Shown here: positions 52,549 to 61,277 of the stretch, piece after piece
How positions within the stretch are numbered: position 1 is the stretch's first letter
Layout of the letters: each line of letters opens with the position of its first letter
Assembly (NCBI RefSeq): GCF_024809855.1
Contig: NZ_JANUEM010000002.1
Location: 310,001-374,000 of the forward strand
DNA: 64,000 nucleotides
Reading direction: 5' to 3'
Source of the DNA: Rheinheimera pacifica
GTDB lineage: Bacteria > Pseudomonadota > Gammaproteobacteria > Enterobacterales > Alteromonadaceae
Notes under the pieces: generated by a model
The model's database searches: none
What the model was told of the DNA's origin: nothing
The model's input: only the letters and a program-made list of their open reading frames with translations
Made by a program: the position numbers and the translations under genes

Positions 52549-54414
52549 CTAACGAATATCCAGCACCAACGTGCCGCGGGCTGGTACGGTAAGTTGTTTA
52601 TCCAGCTTAATGCTTTTACCGGTGATTACCTCTGTTGCGGTTTTGCCTTGTGGTAATACTTCATTAAAACGGGCTAAGTCCAGCGTTACTGCTTTGGCTT
52701 GTTTATTCATTACCACCATTACCGTTTGCGTTTCGTTGTAGCGGAAAAAAGTATAAGTGCCATTATCGGGAGCAAAGTGCATTAGCTTGCCGCTGTGAAT
52801 GGTGGTTGCGGTTTTGCGCCAGTTAAGCAGGGTTTTTACCAACTGCTGGGCGCTTTTTTGTGTGGCGTTTAAACCTTTACCGGTAAAGGCATTAACCTTG
52901 TCGCCGGCCCAGCCGCCGGGGAAGTCGGCGCGTACTTTGCCGTCGTCGCGCTGTTTCGGGCTTTGCATCGCGATTTCGGTGCCGTAAAACATTTGTGGTA
53001 TACCGCGCATGGTAAGCAGGTAGCTAACGGCCATGCGGTACAAGTTAAAATCTTCATCCAGCACAGAAAACAGCCGGGCTGTGTCGTGGTTGCCTTCAAA
53101 GGTAACCAGATTAAACGGGTCGGCGTATACATGGTCGTTGCTGAGCATTTCATACAGGCCAATCCAGCCGCTGTTCCAGTCTTCAGCGGTGGTGAGTGCT
53201 TTTAACAGCGCCTCATACAGCGGAAAATCCAGCATTGCGGGGGTGTGTGACACATAACCATCTTTATTTTGTTTACCGCGCTGCCAGTACGATACGATTA
53301 GCGGGTTGGGGCTCCATTCTTCACCAACGATATTAAAATCGGGGTACTCCTGCATAATACGACGGCCCCATTCGCTTAAAAACTGTTTGTCGGCATAGCT
53401 GTAGGTGTCTTCGCGGATACCGGCCAAATTAGCGTATTCCACCCACCAGATACTGTTTTGAATCAGGTAAGTGGCCAGTAGCGGGTGGCGCTGGTTAAGG
53501 TCGGGCATGGTGTCGACAAACCAGCCGTCGGTAAACAGTTCGGTGTCGGCTTTGCTGGCGTAAGGATCTTGTATGGTACTGCGGCTGTGGTTGGTGCCAA
53601 TAAAGGGCACGCCTTGTTGCAGAGTGTCTTGCTTGTTTAGCCAGTTGTCATCGGGTAAGTCGGCTAGCCACCAGTGCTGATGGCCAATATGGTTCAGAAT
53701 AATATCCTGAATAACCTTAATGCCTTTGGCATTGGCTGCCACAACAAAATCGCGGTATTGCTGGTTAGTACCGTAGCGCGCATCAATATTGTATAAATCG
53801 GTGGCGGCATAGCCGTGGTAAGAATAAGCGCTTTGGTTGTTTTCTGTCAGTGGCATAGGCCAGATGGCGGTGTAGCCCATGTTGGCAATATAGGGCAGAG
53901 CATTTTGCATACCGGCAATATCGCCGCCGTGGCGGCCGCTGTCATCCTGGCGGTTTGCCTGTTCCAGCATGCCGGGCATGTTGTCGTTGCCCGGATTACC
54001 GTTGGCAAAACGGTCTGGGGACAGCAGGTAAATAACATCGGCCGGGTTAAAGCCCTGGCGTTTGGCCGAGTTGGCGCTGCGCTGTAATAGCGGATAGCTA
54101 TGGCTTAGCACCGTTTCGCCGTTGTGGCTAAAATGCAGGGCAATATCGCCGGGTTTTACATTGCCGGCCAGTGTCAGGTTAACAAACAGGTAGTTAGGGT
54201 TGTTGGTGCGGGTTACGCCGCTAAGTGTTACGCCGTCGTACTTTACCTGTGGTTGCAGTTGGGCGATATCTTTACCATATAACATTAACTGCAGTTCGGG
54301 GTGCTGCATACCTGCCCACCAGTTGGCTGGCTCCAGCCGTTCAATAACAAAGTTATCCGCCATTACATGGCTACTCACCAGGGTGGTTAGGGCAATAAGG
54401 GTTTTGTGGTACAT
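52549..54414 (-). CDS. GH13 cyclomaltodextrinase/neopullulanase-like enzyme
   Basis: A 621-residue exported GH13 enzyme. I start at ATG 54414 (MYHKTLIAL), which gives a signal peptide (HVMA before DNF); the longer frame is improbable. The N-terminal cyclomaltodextrinase domain (about 25-110) begins FVIERLEPANWWAGMQHPEL. The catalytic barrel shows DIILNH, AGIREDTYSYAD (nucleophile Asp), VGEEW (Glu) and FEGNHDTAR (Asp), and a C-terminal beta domain follows. The SusA-like arrangement predicts hydrolysis of cyclic and short linear maltodextrins in the periplasm. The 14-bp maltodextrin operator lies at 54492-54505. Confidence 0.88.
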   Translation of the reverse strand: MYHKTLIALTTLVSSHVMADNFVIERLEPANWWAGMQHPELQLMLYGKDIAQLQPQVKYDGVTLSGVTRTNNPNYLFVNLTLAGNVKPGDIALHFSHNGETVLSHSYPLLQRSANSAKRQGFNPADVIYLLSPDRFANGNPGNDNMPGMLEQANRQDDSGRHGGDIAGMQNALPYIANMGYTAIWPMPLTENNQSAYSYHGYAATDLYNIDARYGTNQQYRDFVVAANAKGIKVIQDIILNHIGHQHWWLADLPDDNWLNKQDTLQQGVPFIGTNHSRSTIQDPYASKADTELFTDGWFVDTMPDLNQRHPLLATYLIQNSIWWVEYANLAGIREDTYSYADKQFLSEWGRRIMQEYPDFNIVGEEWSPNPLIVSYWQRGKQNKDGYVSHTPAMLDFPLYEALLKALTTAEDWNSGWIGLYEMLSNDHVYADPFNLVTFEGNHDTARLFSVLDEDFNLYRMAVSYLLTMRGIPQMFYGTEIAMQSPKQRDDGKVRADFPGGWAGDKVNAFTGKGLNATQKSAQQLVKTLLNWRKTATTIHSGKLMHFAPDNGTYTFFRYNETQTVMVVMNKQAKAVTLDLARFNEVLPQGKTATEVITGKSIKLDKQLTVPARGTLVLDIR

Positions 54415-54491
54415 AGCAAAAAGTCCGCTGACACTTGGGTAGCCTATCGTGAAGCAGTGCACCATTATGACGCAAGGTTAGCAGCGGTTTT

Positions 54492-54505
54492 TGCATACGT
54501 ATTCA
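54492..54505. promoter_or_regulatory. Second copy of the maltodextrin operator
   Basis: TGCATACGTATTCA is the exact reverse complement of the site at 45018-45031. It lies 78 bp before the GH13 start at 54414, in the gap after the ECF sigma gene. The same regulator should act at both places. Confidence 0.7.
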
Positions 54506-54534
54506 GCTACAACCCGGACCAGTGCCGGTAGCTG

Positions 54535-55785
54535 TCAGCGGTGTAATGCTGCTATTTGCTGCTGCAAAAAGCGTTGTTCGGGGGCCTGTTTGCAATAACT
54601 TAATGCCTGTTGGTAAGCCTGAAGTGCTTCGGCTTTAAGGCCAAGCTGGCGCAGCAAATCCGCCTTGGCGGCGTACAGCAGGTGATACCGGCTTAGTTCA
54701 CCTTGTAACTCCAACTCGCTTATCAGTGCCAGCCCGGCTGCAGGGCCGTCGCGCATGGCAATAGCAACGGCCCGGTTAAGCGCAATAACCGGCGACGGAT
54801 CGGCCTGTAGTAGTAAATTGTATAAGCCGCAAATTTCCTGCCAGTCGGTGTGTTCTGCACTTGGGGCCTCGCTGTGAATAGCAGCAATAGCGGCCTGCAG
54901 CGTATAAGGGCCAATACGGCGGGTGCGCAATGACCATTGCACTAGCTCACTGCCTTCCTGTATTTCGTTTTGTTGCCATAAACTACGGTTTTGCTGTGGC
55001 AGCAATACCAGCTCGCCGTTGGTACTGATGCGGGCGTTGCGCCTTGCATGTTGCAGCAGCATTAGTGCCAGCAAACCTGCGGTTTCGGCATTGGGCAGTA
55101 GCTGCAGCATTAAGCGGCCCAAGCGGATGGCTTCATCACTTAAGCTGACATCCAGTAACTGCGCACCCGCGGAGGCAGAATAGCCTTCGTTAAACAGCAG
55201 ATAAATAACCTGCAGTACGGCATCAAGCCGTTGTGGCAATGCTGCCGGTGGCGGTACTTCGTAAGGGATACGCGCATCACGTATTTTGCCTTTGGCGCGT
55301 ACTATGCGCTGCGCCACTGTGGTGGGGCTGGTTAAAAAGGCGCTGGCTATTTGCTCGGTGGTTAAGCCGCATACTTCACGCAGCGTCAGCGCCAGCTGTG
55401 CATCGGCAGCTAAACTGGGGTGGCAACAGGTAAAGATCAGCCGCAGCTGGTCGTCGGCTATCGGTTGTTGATCCGGCGTATCTTCGGCTGCCAGTTGTTG
55501 CAGTATTTCATCCGGCAGTTGGGTCAAGCGGGCCGTTTTACGCAGTTGATCAATAGCTTTAAAACGCCCGGCCGATACCAGCCAGGCGGCTGGGTTAGCT
55601 GGTATGCCATCTGTTGGCCATTGCTTAAGTGCAGCATGAAAGGCTTCGTGCAGTGCTTCTTCGGCTAAGTCAAAATCGCCCAGCAGGCGGATCAGCGTAG
55701 CCAGCACTTTACGTGACTCATGCCTGTATAGTGCGCTTATCCGCTGTTGTATGCTTATTGCTTCAGCCTCTTGCTTCTGCTGCAC
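54535..55785 (-). CDS. ECF42-type sigma factor with C-terminal extension
   Basis: A 416-residue extracytoplasmic-function sigma factor. Region 2 ([32 protein letters not shown]) and region 4 ([21 protein letters not shown]) are in the first 180 residues. The remaining 230 residues form the helical DUF6596/TPR-like extension of ECF42 sigmas. ECF42 genes are typically linked to DGPF-domain proteins, and this one follows such a gene after 5 bp. No anti-sigma factor is visible, as expected for this group. GTG start 55785. Confidence 0.85.
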   Translation of the reverse strand: MQQKQEAEAISIQQRISALYRHESRKVLATLIRLLGDFDLAEEALHEAFHAALKQWPTDGIPANPAAWLVSAGRFKAIDQLRKTARLTQLPDEILQQLAAEDTPDQQPIADDQLRLIFTCCHPSLAADAQLALTLREVCGLTTEQIASAFLTSPTTVAQRIVRAKGKIRDARIPYEVPPPAALPQRLDAVLQVIYLLFNEGYSASAGAQLLDVSLSDEAIRLGRLMLQLLPNAETAGLLALMLLQHARRNARISTNGELVLLPQQNRSLWQQNEIQEGSELVQWSLRTRRIGPYTLQAAIAAIHSEAPSAEHTDWQEICGLYNLLLQADPSPVIALNRAVAIAMRDGPAAGLALISELELQGELSRYHLLYAAKADLLRQLGLKAEALQAYQQALSYCKQAPEQRFLQQQIAALHR

Positions 55786-55790
55786 GGTTT

Positions 55791-56135
55791 TTATAGCTCA
55801 AGCTGGCGCACGGGCCGTACTTCTACCGAGCCTACCCGTGCTGCCGGTATGCCGCTGGCGATTTGGATTGCTTCGTTTAAATCGTGCGCCTCTACCAGAT
55901 AAAAACCGGCCAGTTGCTCTTTAGTTTCTGCAAAAGGGCCGTCGGTAATACTGACTTTACCGCTGCGCACCCGGATGGTTGTGGCTGTGCTTACCGGTTG
56001 CAGGGCTTCGGCGGCCAGCATACGGCCGCTGCCGTGTATTTTTTCAGCGTAGGCATTGCACTCACTGTCATGCGGGCTGTCGGGCAGGCTATGCAGGGTG
56101 TTTTCGTCGCTGTATACCAGACACAGATATTTCAT
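55791..56135 (-). CDS. DGPF (YciI-like) domain protein
   Basis: A 114-residue protein of the YciI/DGPF group: [11 protein letters not shown] start, [20 protein letters not shown] core with the DGPF motif, and VEVRPV near the end. I start at ATG 56135 with AAGGAG seven bases before; the longer frame adds 38 residues without a basis. It is the usual genetic partner of ECF42 sigma factors and may bind a small ligand. It lies between the SnoaL gene and the sigma gene in one operon. Confidence 0.87.
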   Translation of the reverse strand: MKYLCLVYSDENTLHSLPDSPHDSECNAYAEKIHGSGRMLAAEALQPVSTATTIRVRSGKVSITDGPFAETKEQLAGFYLVEAHDLNEAIQIASGIPAARVGSVEVRPVRQLEL

Positions 56136-56137
56136 GG

Positions 56138-56581
56138 TTAAACTCCTTCCGGTGCCAAATCTGACAAAATAGTACCGCTTTCCATATCGAATGGCATTGA
56201 GTAATGTTCGTGCACAATTTTCCAGCCGTTGCTGCCATGCTGCCAGCATTGGGTGGCGCGCATCCAGCAGCGTTGCATTTCACCTTTTTCATTGGCGCCG
56301 CCGCAGTGGTTAAGGCTGTGGCTGAAAGCCAGTTGGCCATTAGCCTGCACTTTTAACTGATGCAGCTCAAACAAGGATTCGCCGCTGCAAAACTCCATAC
56401 AGCGCTGCCAGTGGGCGCGGTACGCATCTATGCCTTTAAACTGTAGCTGTGCTATAGCGTCAAAGGCGACAACATCAGCATGATAAAGGCGGGTAATAGC
56501 GGCAACATCTTTTGCCCGTACGGCGAGGGTCCAGTTAGCCAGAAGATCGCTGATTTGTTGCGCACTTTGGTTGTTGTTCAT
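56138..56581 (-). CDS. SnoaL/NTF2-like protein
   Basis: A 147-residue NTF2-fold protein: ISDLLANWTLAVRAKDVAAITRLYHADVVAFDAI is the family start, and GWKIVHEHYSMPFDMESG the end. I start at ATG 56581 (AGGAAC upstream), not at the longer frame. The fold hosts many small isomerases or binding proteins, and no specific active residues can be named. It precedes the DGPF and ECF42 genes and overlaps the DGPF ribosome site, so it belongs to the same operon. Confidence 0.82.
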   Translation of the reverse strand: MNNNQSAQQISDLLANWTLAVRAKDVAAITRLYHADVVAFDAIAQLQFKGIDAYRAHWQRCMEFCSGESLFELHQLKVQANGQLAFSHSLNHCGGANEKGEMQRCWMRATQCWQHGSNGWKIVHEHYSMPFDMESGTILSDLAPEGV

Positions 56582-56812
56582 ACTGTAGTTCCTGTTGTTC
56601 ACATTGATTGGTATAACTGGTCGCAACAGCGGTGGCTAATTCGACAAAGCTGGCATTATTTTTAGCAACTTCTTTATATCGGGTCGGGTTTTTACTGCGC
56701 AAAGTGTCAGCAATTAATCGGTAAATGCGGCATAACACGGCTGACACCACACCGTTTCTTTTATTTTGTCCTATGCTGGAAACAATGGAGTGGTAATAGA
56801 AGGGCAAGCCGG

Positions 56813-58759
56813 ATGAAAACGAAGGTTAGTTGCAAGCAGTTTTACCAGTTAATAAGTTGGATTCTGGCACTGATGATTTTTACCGTATTGGCAACAGAGC
56901 AGCGTTTTTCTGAGTTTGAACAACGGGTATTTAATGTGGTGATGGCGCCTCAGTTATCAGCAGAAGAGCGCTGGCAGGAGCTGGTGCAGTTGAAAAACGA
57001 GCCAGAAAGTGAGTTGCCTGGCAATAAAGCATTGCTGTTAATGCAGCAATGTCGTCTGGCCTACAGGCATAACTTCGGCGATCAAGCCGGCATTCTTCAG
57101 CAATCTGCCGCATTGCAGCAGTTAGCTGGGTATCAGCAAGGCGCAGCAGCATACGTTAAATGTCAGCAATACGAGGCGACAGCGCTGGATCATACTGAGC
57201 GCATATTTGAAAGAGGCTACCAGGCATATCACGCACTGAACAATACCGATGTAACCTTAATGCATATGTGGCTGGCCTATGATTACGCCAATGAAGCGCT
57301 GGAAGCAGGGTATACAGATGAAGGTATTGAAGCCATCAATCGATCACTGAATATTGCGCAATATAATCAGTTGCCAGAATGGGAGGGAGAGAGCCTGGGA
57401 GTATTGGCTGTGCTGCAAAGTGTATTAAAGCTTTATGATGAGGCACTTGAAACCAGTAGTCAGGCGCTGGCTATCATTACATCGCCACTTATCGAACGTA
57501 ATTTGTTATTAAACCGTGGCTACATTTTAACCCAAGCCAAAAAGTTTGATGATGCTATAGCCTTGTATCAGACATTGTTGCAAAGCACTGAAGGGCAGGA
57601 CCGGCGGTTATTTTTAATGGCAGGGGCAAATATGTCCGGCATTTATAACGAGCAGAATAAGCTGGATGAAAATCTGGCATTGACAGAAAAGCTGGTAGCA
57701 GAAGCTGAACTGGAAGGCGACGATTACCTCTGGTCACATGCCGCAATGGCCAGAGCTTATGCTCTGCTTGAGGCGGGCGACAAAGATGCCGCACGATCAT
57801 TATTCTCCCGCAGCAAGGTATGGTTTGAAAACAACGATGTACTCATGCCGTTAAGTGAAAGCCTGGTGAATTGGGCACACCTGCTTTACCGCAAAGGTTT
57901 GTATCAGGACGCTTATGACGCGTTATTGGAAAGTAAGCTACTTAAGACACAAACTGATGAAGCCAGACGTACACAGGATGCTTTGCTAAGTAACGCTGTG
58001 CTGGCAACCGAGCAACAACGGCGGACCTTGCTGTTAGTGCAGCAGGCACATGAGCGTGACCGGGCATTGTTAACACAGAAACAGCTGGAGCAGCGTCTTT
58101 GGCTGATTGTTATCATTGCAACAATAATGCTAAGTGCGGCAATATTTTACGCCTATTACCGGCTGCGCCATGCACACAGCTTACTGGAAGAGAAAAACCA
58201 GCAACTGGATTATGAGAGCAATCATGATCCGCTGACTAAAGTATTTAACCGGCGTTATTTTAACCAGTTTATGCGCTCTAAGCTTGTCGCCAGCAACGAT
58301 GCCTTATTGCTGCTGATGGATATTGATTTTTTTAAGAAAGTAAATGATACCTATGGCCATCATGCCGGTGATCAGGTGCTACAGATTGTTAGCAAACGGC
58401 TGGCCAGCCGGCTGCGGAACGGTGATTGTATTGTGCGCTGGGGTGGTGAAGAGTTTTTGCTGTATATAGACAGGCCGGCAGATATTAATAATTGCCAGAT
58501 ACTGATACAACGGCTGTTGGCTGAGGTAGAAGGCTCACCTATTAAGCTGGATGATGCTGAACTTAAAGTGACCGTCTCAATCGGTTTCGCCTATGTACAG
58601 TTAACCACACAAGCAGAGCTGGAACAGCAACTTATGCAAATAGATAGTTTTCTGTATCAGGCAAAACAACAGGGCCGAAACCGTGCGGTTGGTTTATTTT
58701 CCGGCGATACAAAAGCGCAATTGCCGACGGTGATTACATCTTCGCCAGCACCGGCTTAA
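56813..58759 (+). CDS. TPR-containing diguanylate cyclase
   Basis: A 648-residue protein: N-terminal hydrophobic segment (about 13-30), a long periplasmic TPR-like helical region (about 35-400), one transmembrane helix (about 423-445), a short coiled coil and a GGDEF domain (about 465-635) with GGEEF in RWGGEEFLLYI. LLMDIDFFKKVNDTYGHHAG is the metal and substrate segment. No RxxD inhibitory site is present at the usual position (GDCIVRWGGEEF). It probably senses an envelope or peptide signal and makes c-di-GMP. Divergent from the ECF operon. Confidence 0.87.
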   Translation: MKTKVSCKQFYQLISWILALMIFTVLATEQRFSEFEQRVFNVVMAPQLSAEERWQELVQLKNEPESELPGNKALLLMQQCRLAYRHNFGDQAGILQQSAALQQLAGYQQGAAAYVKCQQYEATALDHTERIFERGYQAYHALNNTDVTLMHMWLAYDYANEALEAGYTDEGIEAINRSLNIAQYNQLPEWEGESLGVLAVLQSVLKLYDEALETSSQALAIITSPLIERNLLLNRGYILTQAKKFDDAIALYQTLLQSTEGQDRRLFLMAGANMSGIYNEQNKLDENLALTEKLVAEAELEGDDYLWSHAAMARAYALLEAGDKDAARSLFSRSKVWFENNDVLMPLSESLVNWAHLLYRKGLYQDAYDALLESKLLKTQTDEARRTQDALLSNAVLATEQQRRTLLLVQQAHERDRALLTQKQLEQRLWLIVIIATIMLSAAIFYAYYRLRHAHSLLEEKNQQLDYESNHDPLTKVFNRRYFNQFMRSKLVASNDALLLLMDIDFFKKVNDTYGHHAGDQVLQIVSKRLASRLRNGDCIVRWGGEEFLLYIDRPADINNCQILIQRLLAEVEGSPIKLDDAELKVTVSIGFAYVQLTTQAELEQQLMQIDSFLYQAKQQGRNRAVGLFSGDTKAQLPTVITSSPAPA

Positions 58760-58785
58760 TTCTGGTCATGTTGGTAATAACTAAG

Positions 58786-60021
58786 CTATAGGCTCTTTTT
58801 CGGCGGCAGTGCTACGTTGGCAAAAATCAGCCCGGCTACCAGTGCCATTAAAATTAAAAAGGTTTGTTGGCCTACGCGGTCAGATACAACAAAATCCTGG
58901 CCGGAAATCAGTGAGTTTAAACCAATATAGGTTTTACTGCCCGGCACCAGTACGATTAAGCCGTGCATGGCAACAATAACGGCTGGTGCATTGGCCAGCC
59001 GGGTAAACAGGTTGCTGTATAGGCCAACGGCAAAGGCACCGAGAAAGGCGCCCATCGTATAGTCAAATAATGTCGCGCCGGTAATACTGACACCATAAGC
59101 GACAAAGCCAGCAGCCAGCGACCACAATGTATATTTGCCGCGGCTTTTAAACAGCACAATCAGCGAGCTGACCAGAATACCTACCGCCAGCCAGGCAAAA
59201 TGGCGTGAAATTGGCGGCGGCTTAACAAAATCGACCACACCAAACAGGGCAAAACCAATAGCGATACCCAGCAAGGCGCCAAAATACAGCTTAAACAGCA
59301 GCATCAGCGCATCCATAATGCGGGCATTGCCCGATACCAGATGCCGTGCTGCCAGTTCAGCAAAGCCGATGGTTAGCGCCAGGCCCGGAATAAACGAAAT
59401 AATGGCTGATAACACTGCCAAACGAATATTAATGCCGGGGTCTATATAACTGCTAATGGCGCAGGCAGCAATACCGGCGGCCAGTGCCACTAATGGCTCC
59501 AGCATATTGGCAATGCGCGGCGAGCGCGCGGCCCACAGCATAAACAGATAAACCAATAGCGATAATAACGATGACCACAATACATCATTCCAACTGGTGG
59601 CCATGAGCATGGCAAAAGCCCCGCCAGATGCCATCATCGCCACTGCGGTGGCCAGCTTACCGTAAGAGCTGGGGCGGGTATCAATAGCATCCAGCAGCGC
59701 ATCGGCTTCATTAATACTGACTTTACCCTGCAACACCTGATCTACCAGTTCGTCGGTACGCGACAGTGCACCTAAATCCAGATCGCCGGGGTTAACCCGT
59801 GAGGCATGGGTGTACTCCTGCTCGTGGCCGTCGGTCCACAGTACAAACGTCATCGAGGTTGGGGAGATAATAAACGAGCCTTTTAAATTCAAATGGCTTG
59901 TCAGCTCGGTTAAATGAGCTTCCAGCCGATAGGCCGGAGTGCCGTACTTGTGCAGCATCTTGCCCAGTTTAACGACAAATTTGCGTTTATTATTAAAATC
60001 AGCAGTGTACACAAGCGGCAT
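58786..60021 (-). CDS. ThrE-type threonine/serine exporter
   Basis: A 411-residue membrane protein of the ThrE family. The N-terminal DUF1212-like half (about 10-270) starts VVKLGKMLHKYGTPAYRLEAHL and has five helices with the ISFIPGLALTIGFAELAARHLVSG signature. The C-terminal DUF3815-like half (about 275-405) has further helices with GLIVLVPGSKTYIGLNSLISG. Fused single-chain members export threonine or serine. The short cytoplasmic N-terminus is normal. Convergent with the GGDEF gene. Confidence 0.85.
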   Translation of the reverse strand: MPLVYTADFNNKRKFVVKLGKMLHKYGTPAYRLEAHLTELTSHLNLKGSFIISPTSMTFVLWTDGHEQEYTHASRVNPGDLDLGALSRTDELVDQVLQGKVSINEADALLDAIDTRPSSYGKLATAVAMMASGGAFAMLMATSWNDVLWSSLLSLLVYLFMLWAARSPRIANMLEPLVALAAGIAACAISSYIDPGINIRLAVLSAIISFIPGLALTIGFAELAARHLVSGNARIMDALMLLFKLYFGALLGIAIGFALFGVVDFVKPPPISRHFAWLAVGILVSSLIVLFKSRGKYTLWSLAAGFVAYGVSITGATLFDYTMGAFLGAFAVGLYSNLFTRLANAPAVIVAMHGLIVLVPGSKTYIGLNSLISGQDFVVSDRVGQQTFLILMALVAGLIFANVALPPKKSL

Positions 60022-60225
60022 CCGTCAGGTTGGTAACTTGTTCATTGTAATGCAAAAGCGCGCTGTTACCACCTCTGGTTGGTAGTTATTTCCGGTAGTG
60101 GCTTATTAGAAATTTTGGCGGCATTCATAAAGCAATCAGATAATAAACAGTTTCCAATAATTGCTTCGGTCAATAGAATGCCAGATACCCAGTACTGGTT
60201 TGTTGCACCTTGATATGGAGATTGC

Positions 60226-61227
60226 ATGAGTGAGCTAATTCTTTACACCACTGAAGACGGCCAGAGTAAGATCCAGCTACGGGCTGATAATGGCACGGTA
60301 TGGTTAACCCAGTTGGAAATGGCGGAATTATTTAATGCCACTAAACAAAATATCTCGCTGCATTTAAAAAACCTGTTTGCTGATGGTGAATTGAGTGAGC
60401 ATTCAGTTGTCAAGGAATCCTTGACAACTGCTCTGGACGGCAAGAGTTATCGCACTAAGCTGTATAACCTCGATGCTATTCTGGCGGTGGGCTACCGGGT
60501 ACGTTCCCTGCGTGGTGTGCAGTTTCGCCGCTGGGCCAGCACGGTATTGAGTGAATACCTGCACAAAGGCTTTGTGATGGATGACGAGCGGCTGAAAAAC
60601 CCGGATGGCCGCCCGGATTATTTCGATGAGATGCTCGGCCGCATCCGCGATATTCGCGCCTCGGAAAAGCGTTTCTATCAAAAAGTGCGCGAGCTGTTTG
60701 CCCTTAGCAGCGATTACGATAAAACCGATAAAAGTACCCAGCAATTTTTTGCTGCAGTACAAAATCTGCTGCTGTACGCTGTAACACAGCAAACTGCCGC
60801 TGAACTGATTTGCGCCCGTGCTAACCCGAATGACAACCACTTTGGTTTACTCAGCTGGAAAGGCGATAAAGTGCGTAAGCAGGATATTTTGATCGCCAAA
60901 AATTACCTGAGCGAAGATGAAATAGATACGCTGAACCGGCTGGTGGTTATTTTCCTCGAAACCGCCGAGCTTAGGGCGAAAAGCCGCATTGAAACCCGTA
61001 TGGCATTCTGGCAGCAACGTGTTGGTGAAATTATTAGCAGCAATGGTTTTCCGCTGCTCACAGACGTCGCTGCTATCAGCCATGCCAAAATGGAGCAGCT
61101 AACTCAGCAGCGTTATGCCGATTTTGACCAGCGCCGTAAAACGCAGGAAGCAATAGTGGCCGACCTTACCGACGAAACCGAGCTAAAAGCGCTGGAAAGT
61201 AAACTTAAACACCGACCAACACGATAA
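60226..61227 (+). CDS. RhuM family protein
   Basis: A 333-residue protein of the RhuM (virulence protein) family: LILYTTEDGQSKIQL, WLTQLEMAELFNATKQNIS (an HTH-like N-terminal domain), NLDAILAVGYRVRSLRGVQFRRWA, and a C-terminal helical part with HAKMEQLTQQRYADFD. The family is frequent on genomic islands, and its role (suggested DNA-linked, possibly defence) is undetermined. GGAGATTGC precedes the ATG. No island markers (integrase, tRNA, IS) are visible around it. Codons 60-68 carry a perfect DNA palindrome (see the separate entry). Confidence 0.87.
   Translation: MSELILYTTEDGQSKIQLRADNGTVWLTQLEMAELFNATKQNISLHLKNLFADGELSEHSVVKESLTTALDGKSYRTKLYNLDAILAVGYRVRSLRGVQFRRWASTVLSEYLHKGFVMDDERLKNPDGRPDYFDEMLGRIRDIRASEKRFYQKVRELFALSSDYDKTDKSTQQFFAAVQNLLLYAVTQQTAAELICARANPNDNHFGLLSWKGDKVRKQDILIAKNYLSEDEIDTLNRLVVIFLETAELRAKSRIETRMAFWQQRVGEIISSNGFPLLTDVAAISHAKMEQLTQQRYADFDQRRKTQEAIVADLTDETELKALESKLKHRPTR
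60405..60429. repeat. Perfect 12-bp palindrome inside the RhuM gene
   Basis: AGTTGTCAAGGA (60405-60416), a central A, and TCCTTGACAACT (60418-60429) form an exact inverted repeat of 25 bp inside the coding sequence for VVKESLTTA. In a coding region this is notable: it may be an operator, an mRNA hairpin, or a target site. Confidence 0.65.
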
Positions 61228-61237
61228 GTTTAAATTA

Positions 61238-61257
61238 CCACCGGTGTAAACCGGTGG
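61238..61257 (-). terminator. Terminator between RhuM and GH31 genes
   Basis: CCACCGG (61238-61244) pairs with CCGGTGG (61251-61257) across a six-base loop. On the minus strand it is followed by TAATTTAAACTT and ends the GH31 operon; it may also serve the RhuM gene. Confidence 0.6.
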
Positions 61258-61277
61258 CAGCAAGGTTTAAGTGTTAC

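Noticed and set aside
60226-61227. Genomic island or prophage around RhuM
   Set aside because: No integrase, tRNA, attachment repeat or phage genes are visible, and flanking genes are ordinary chromosomal ones.
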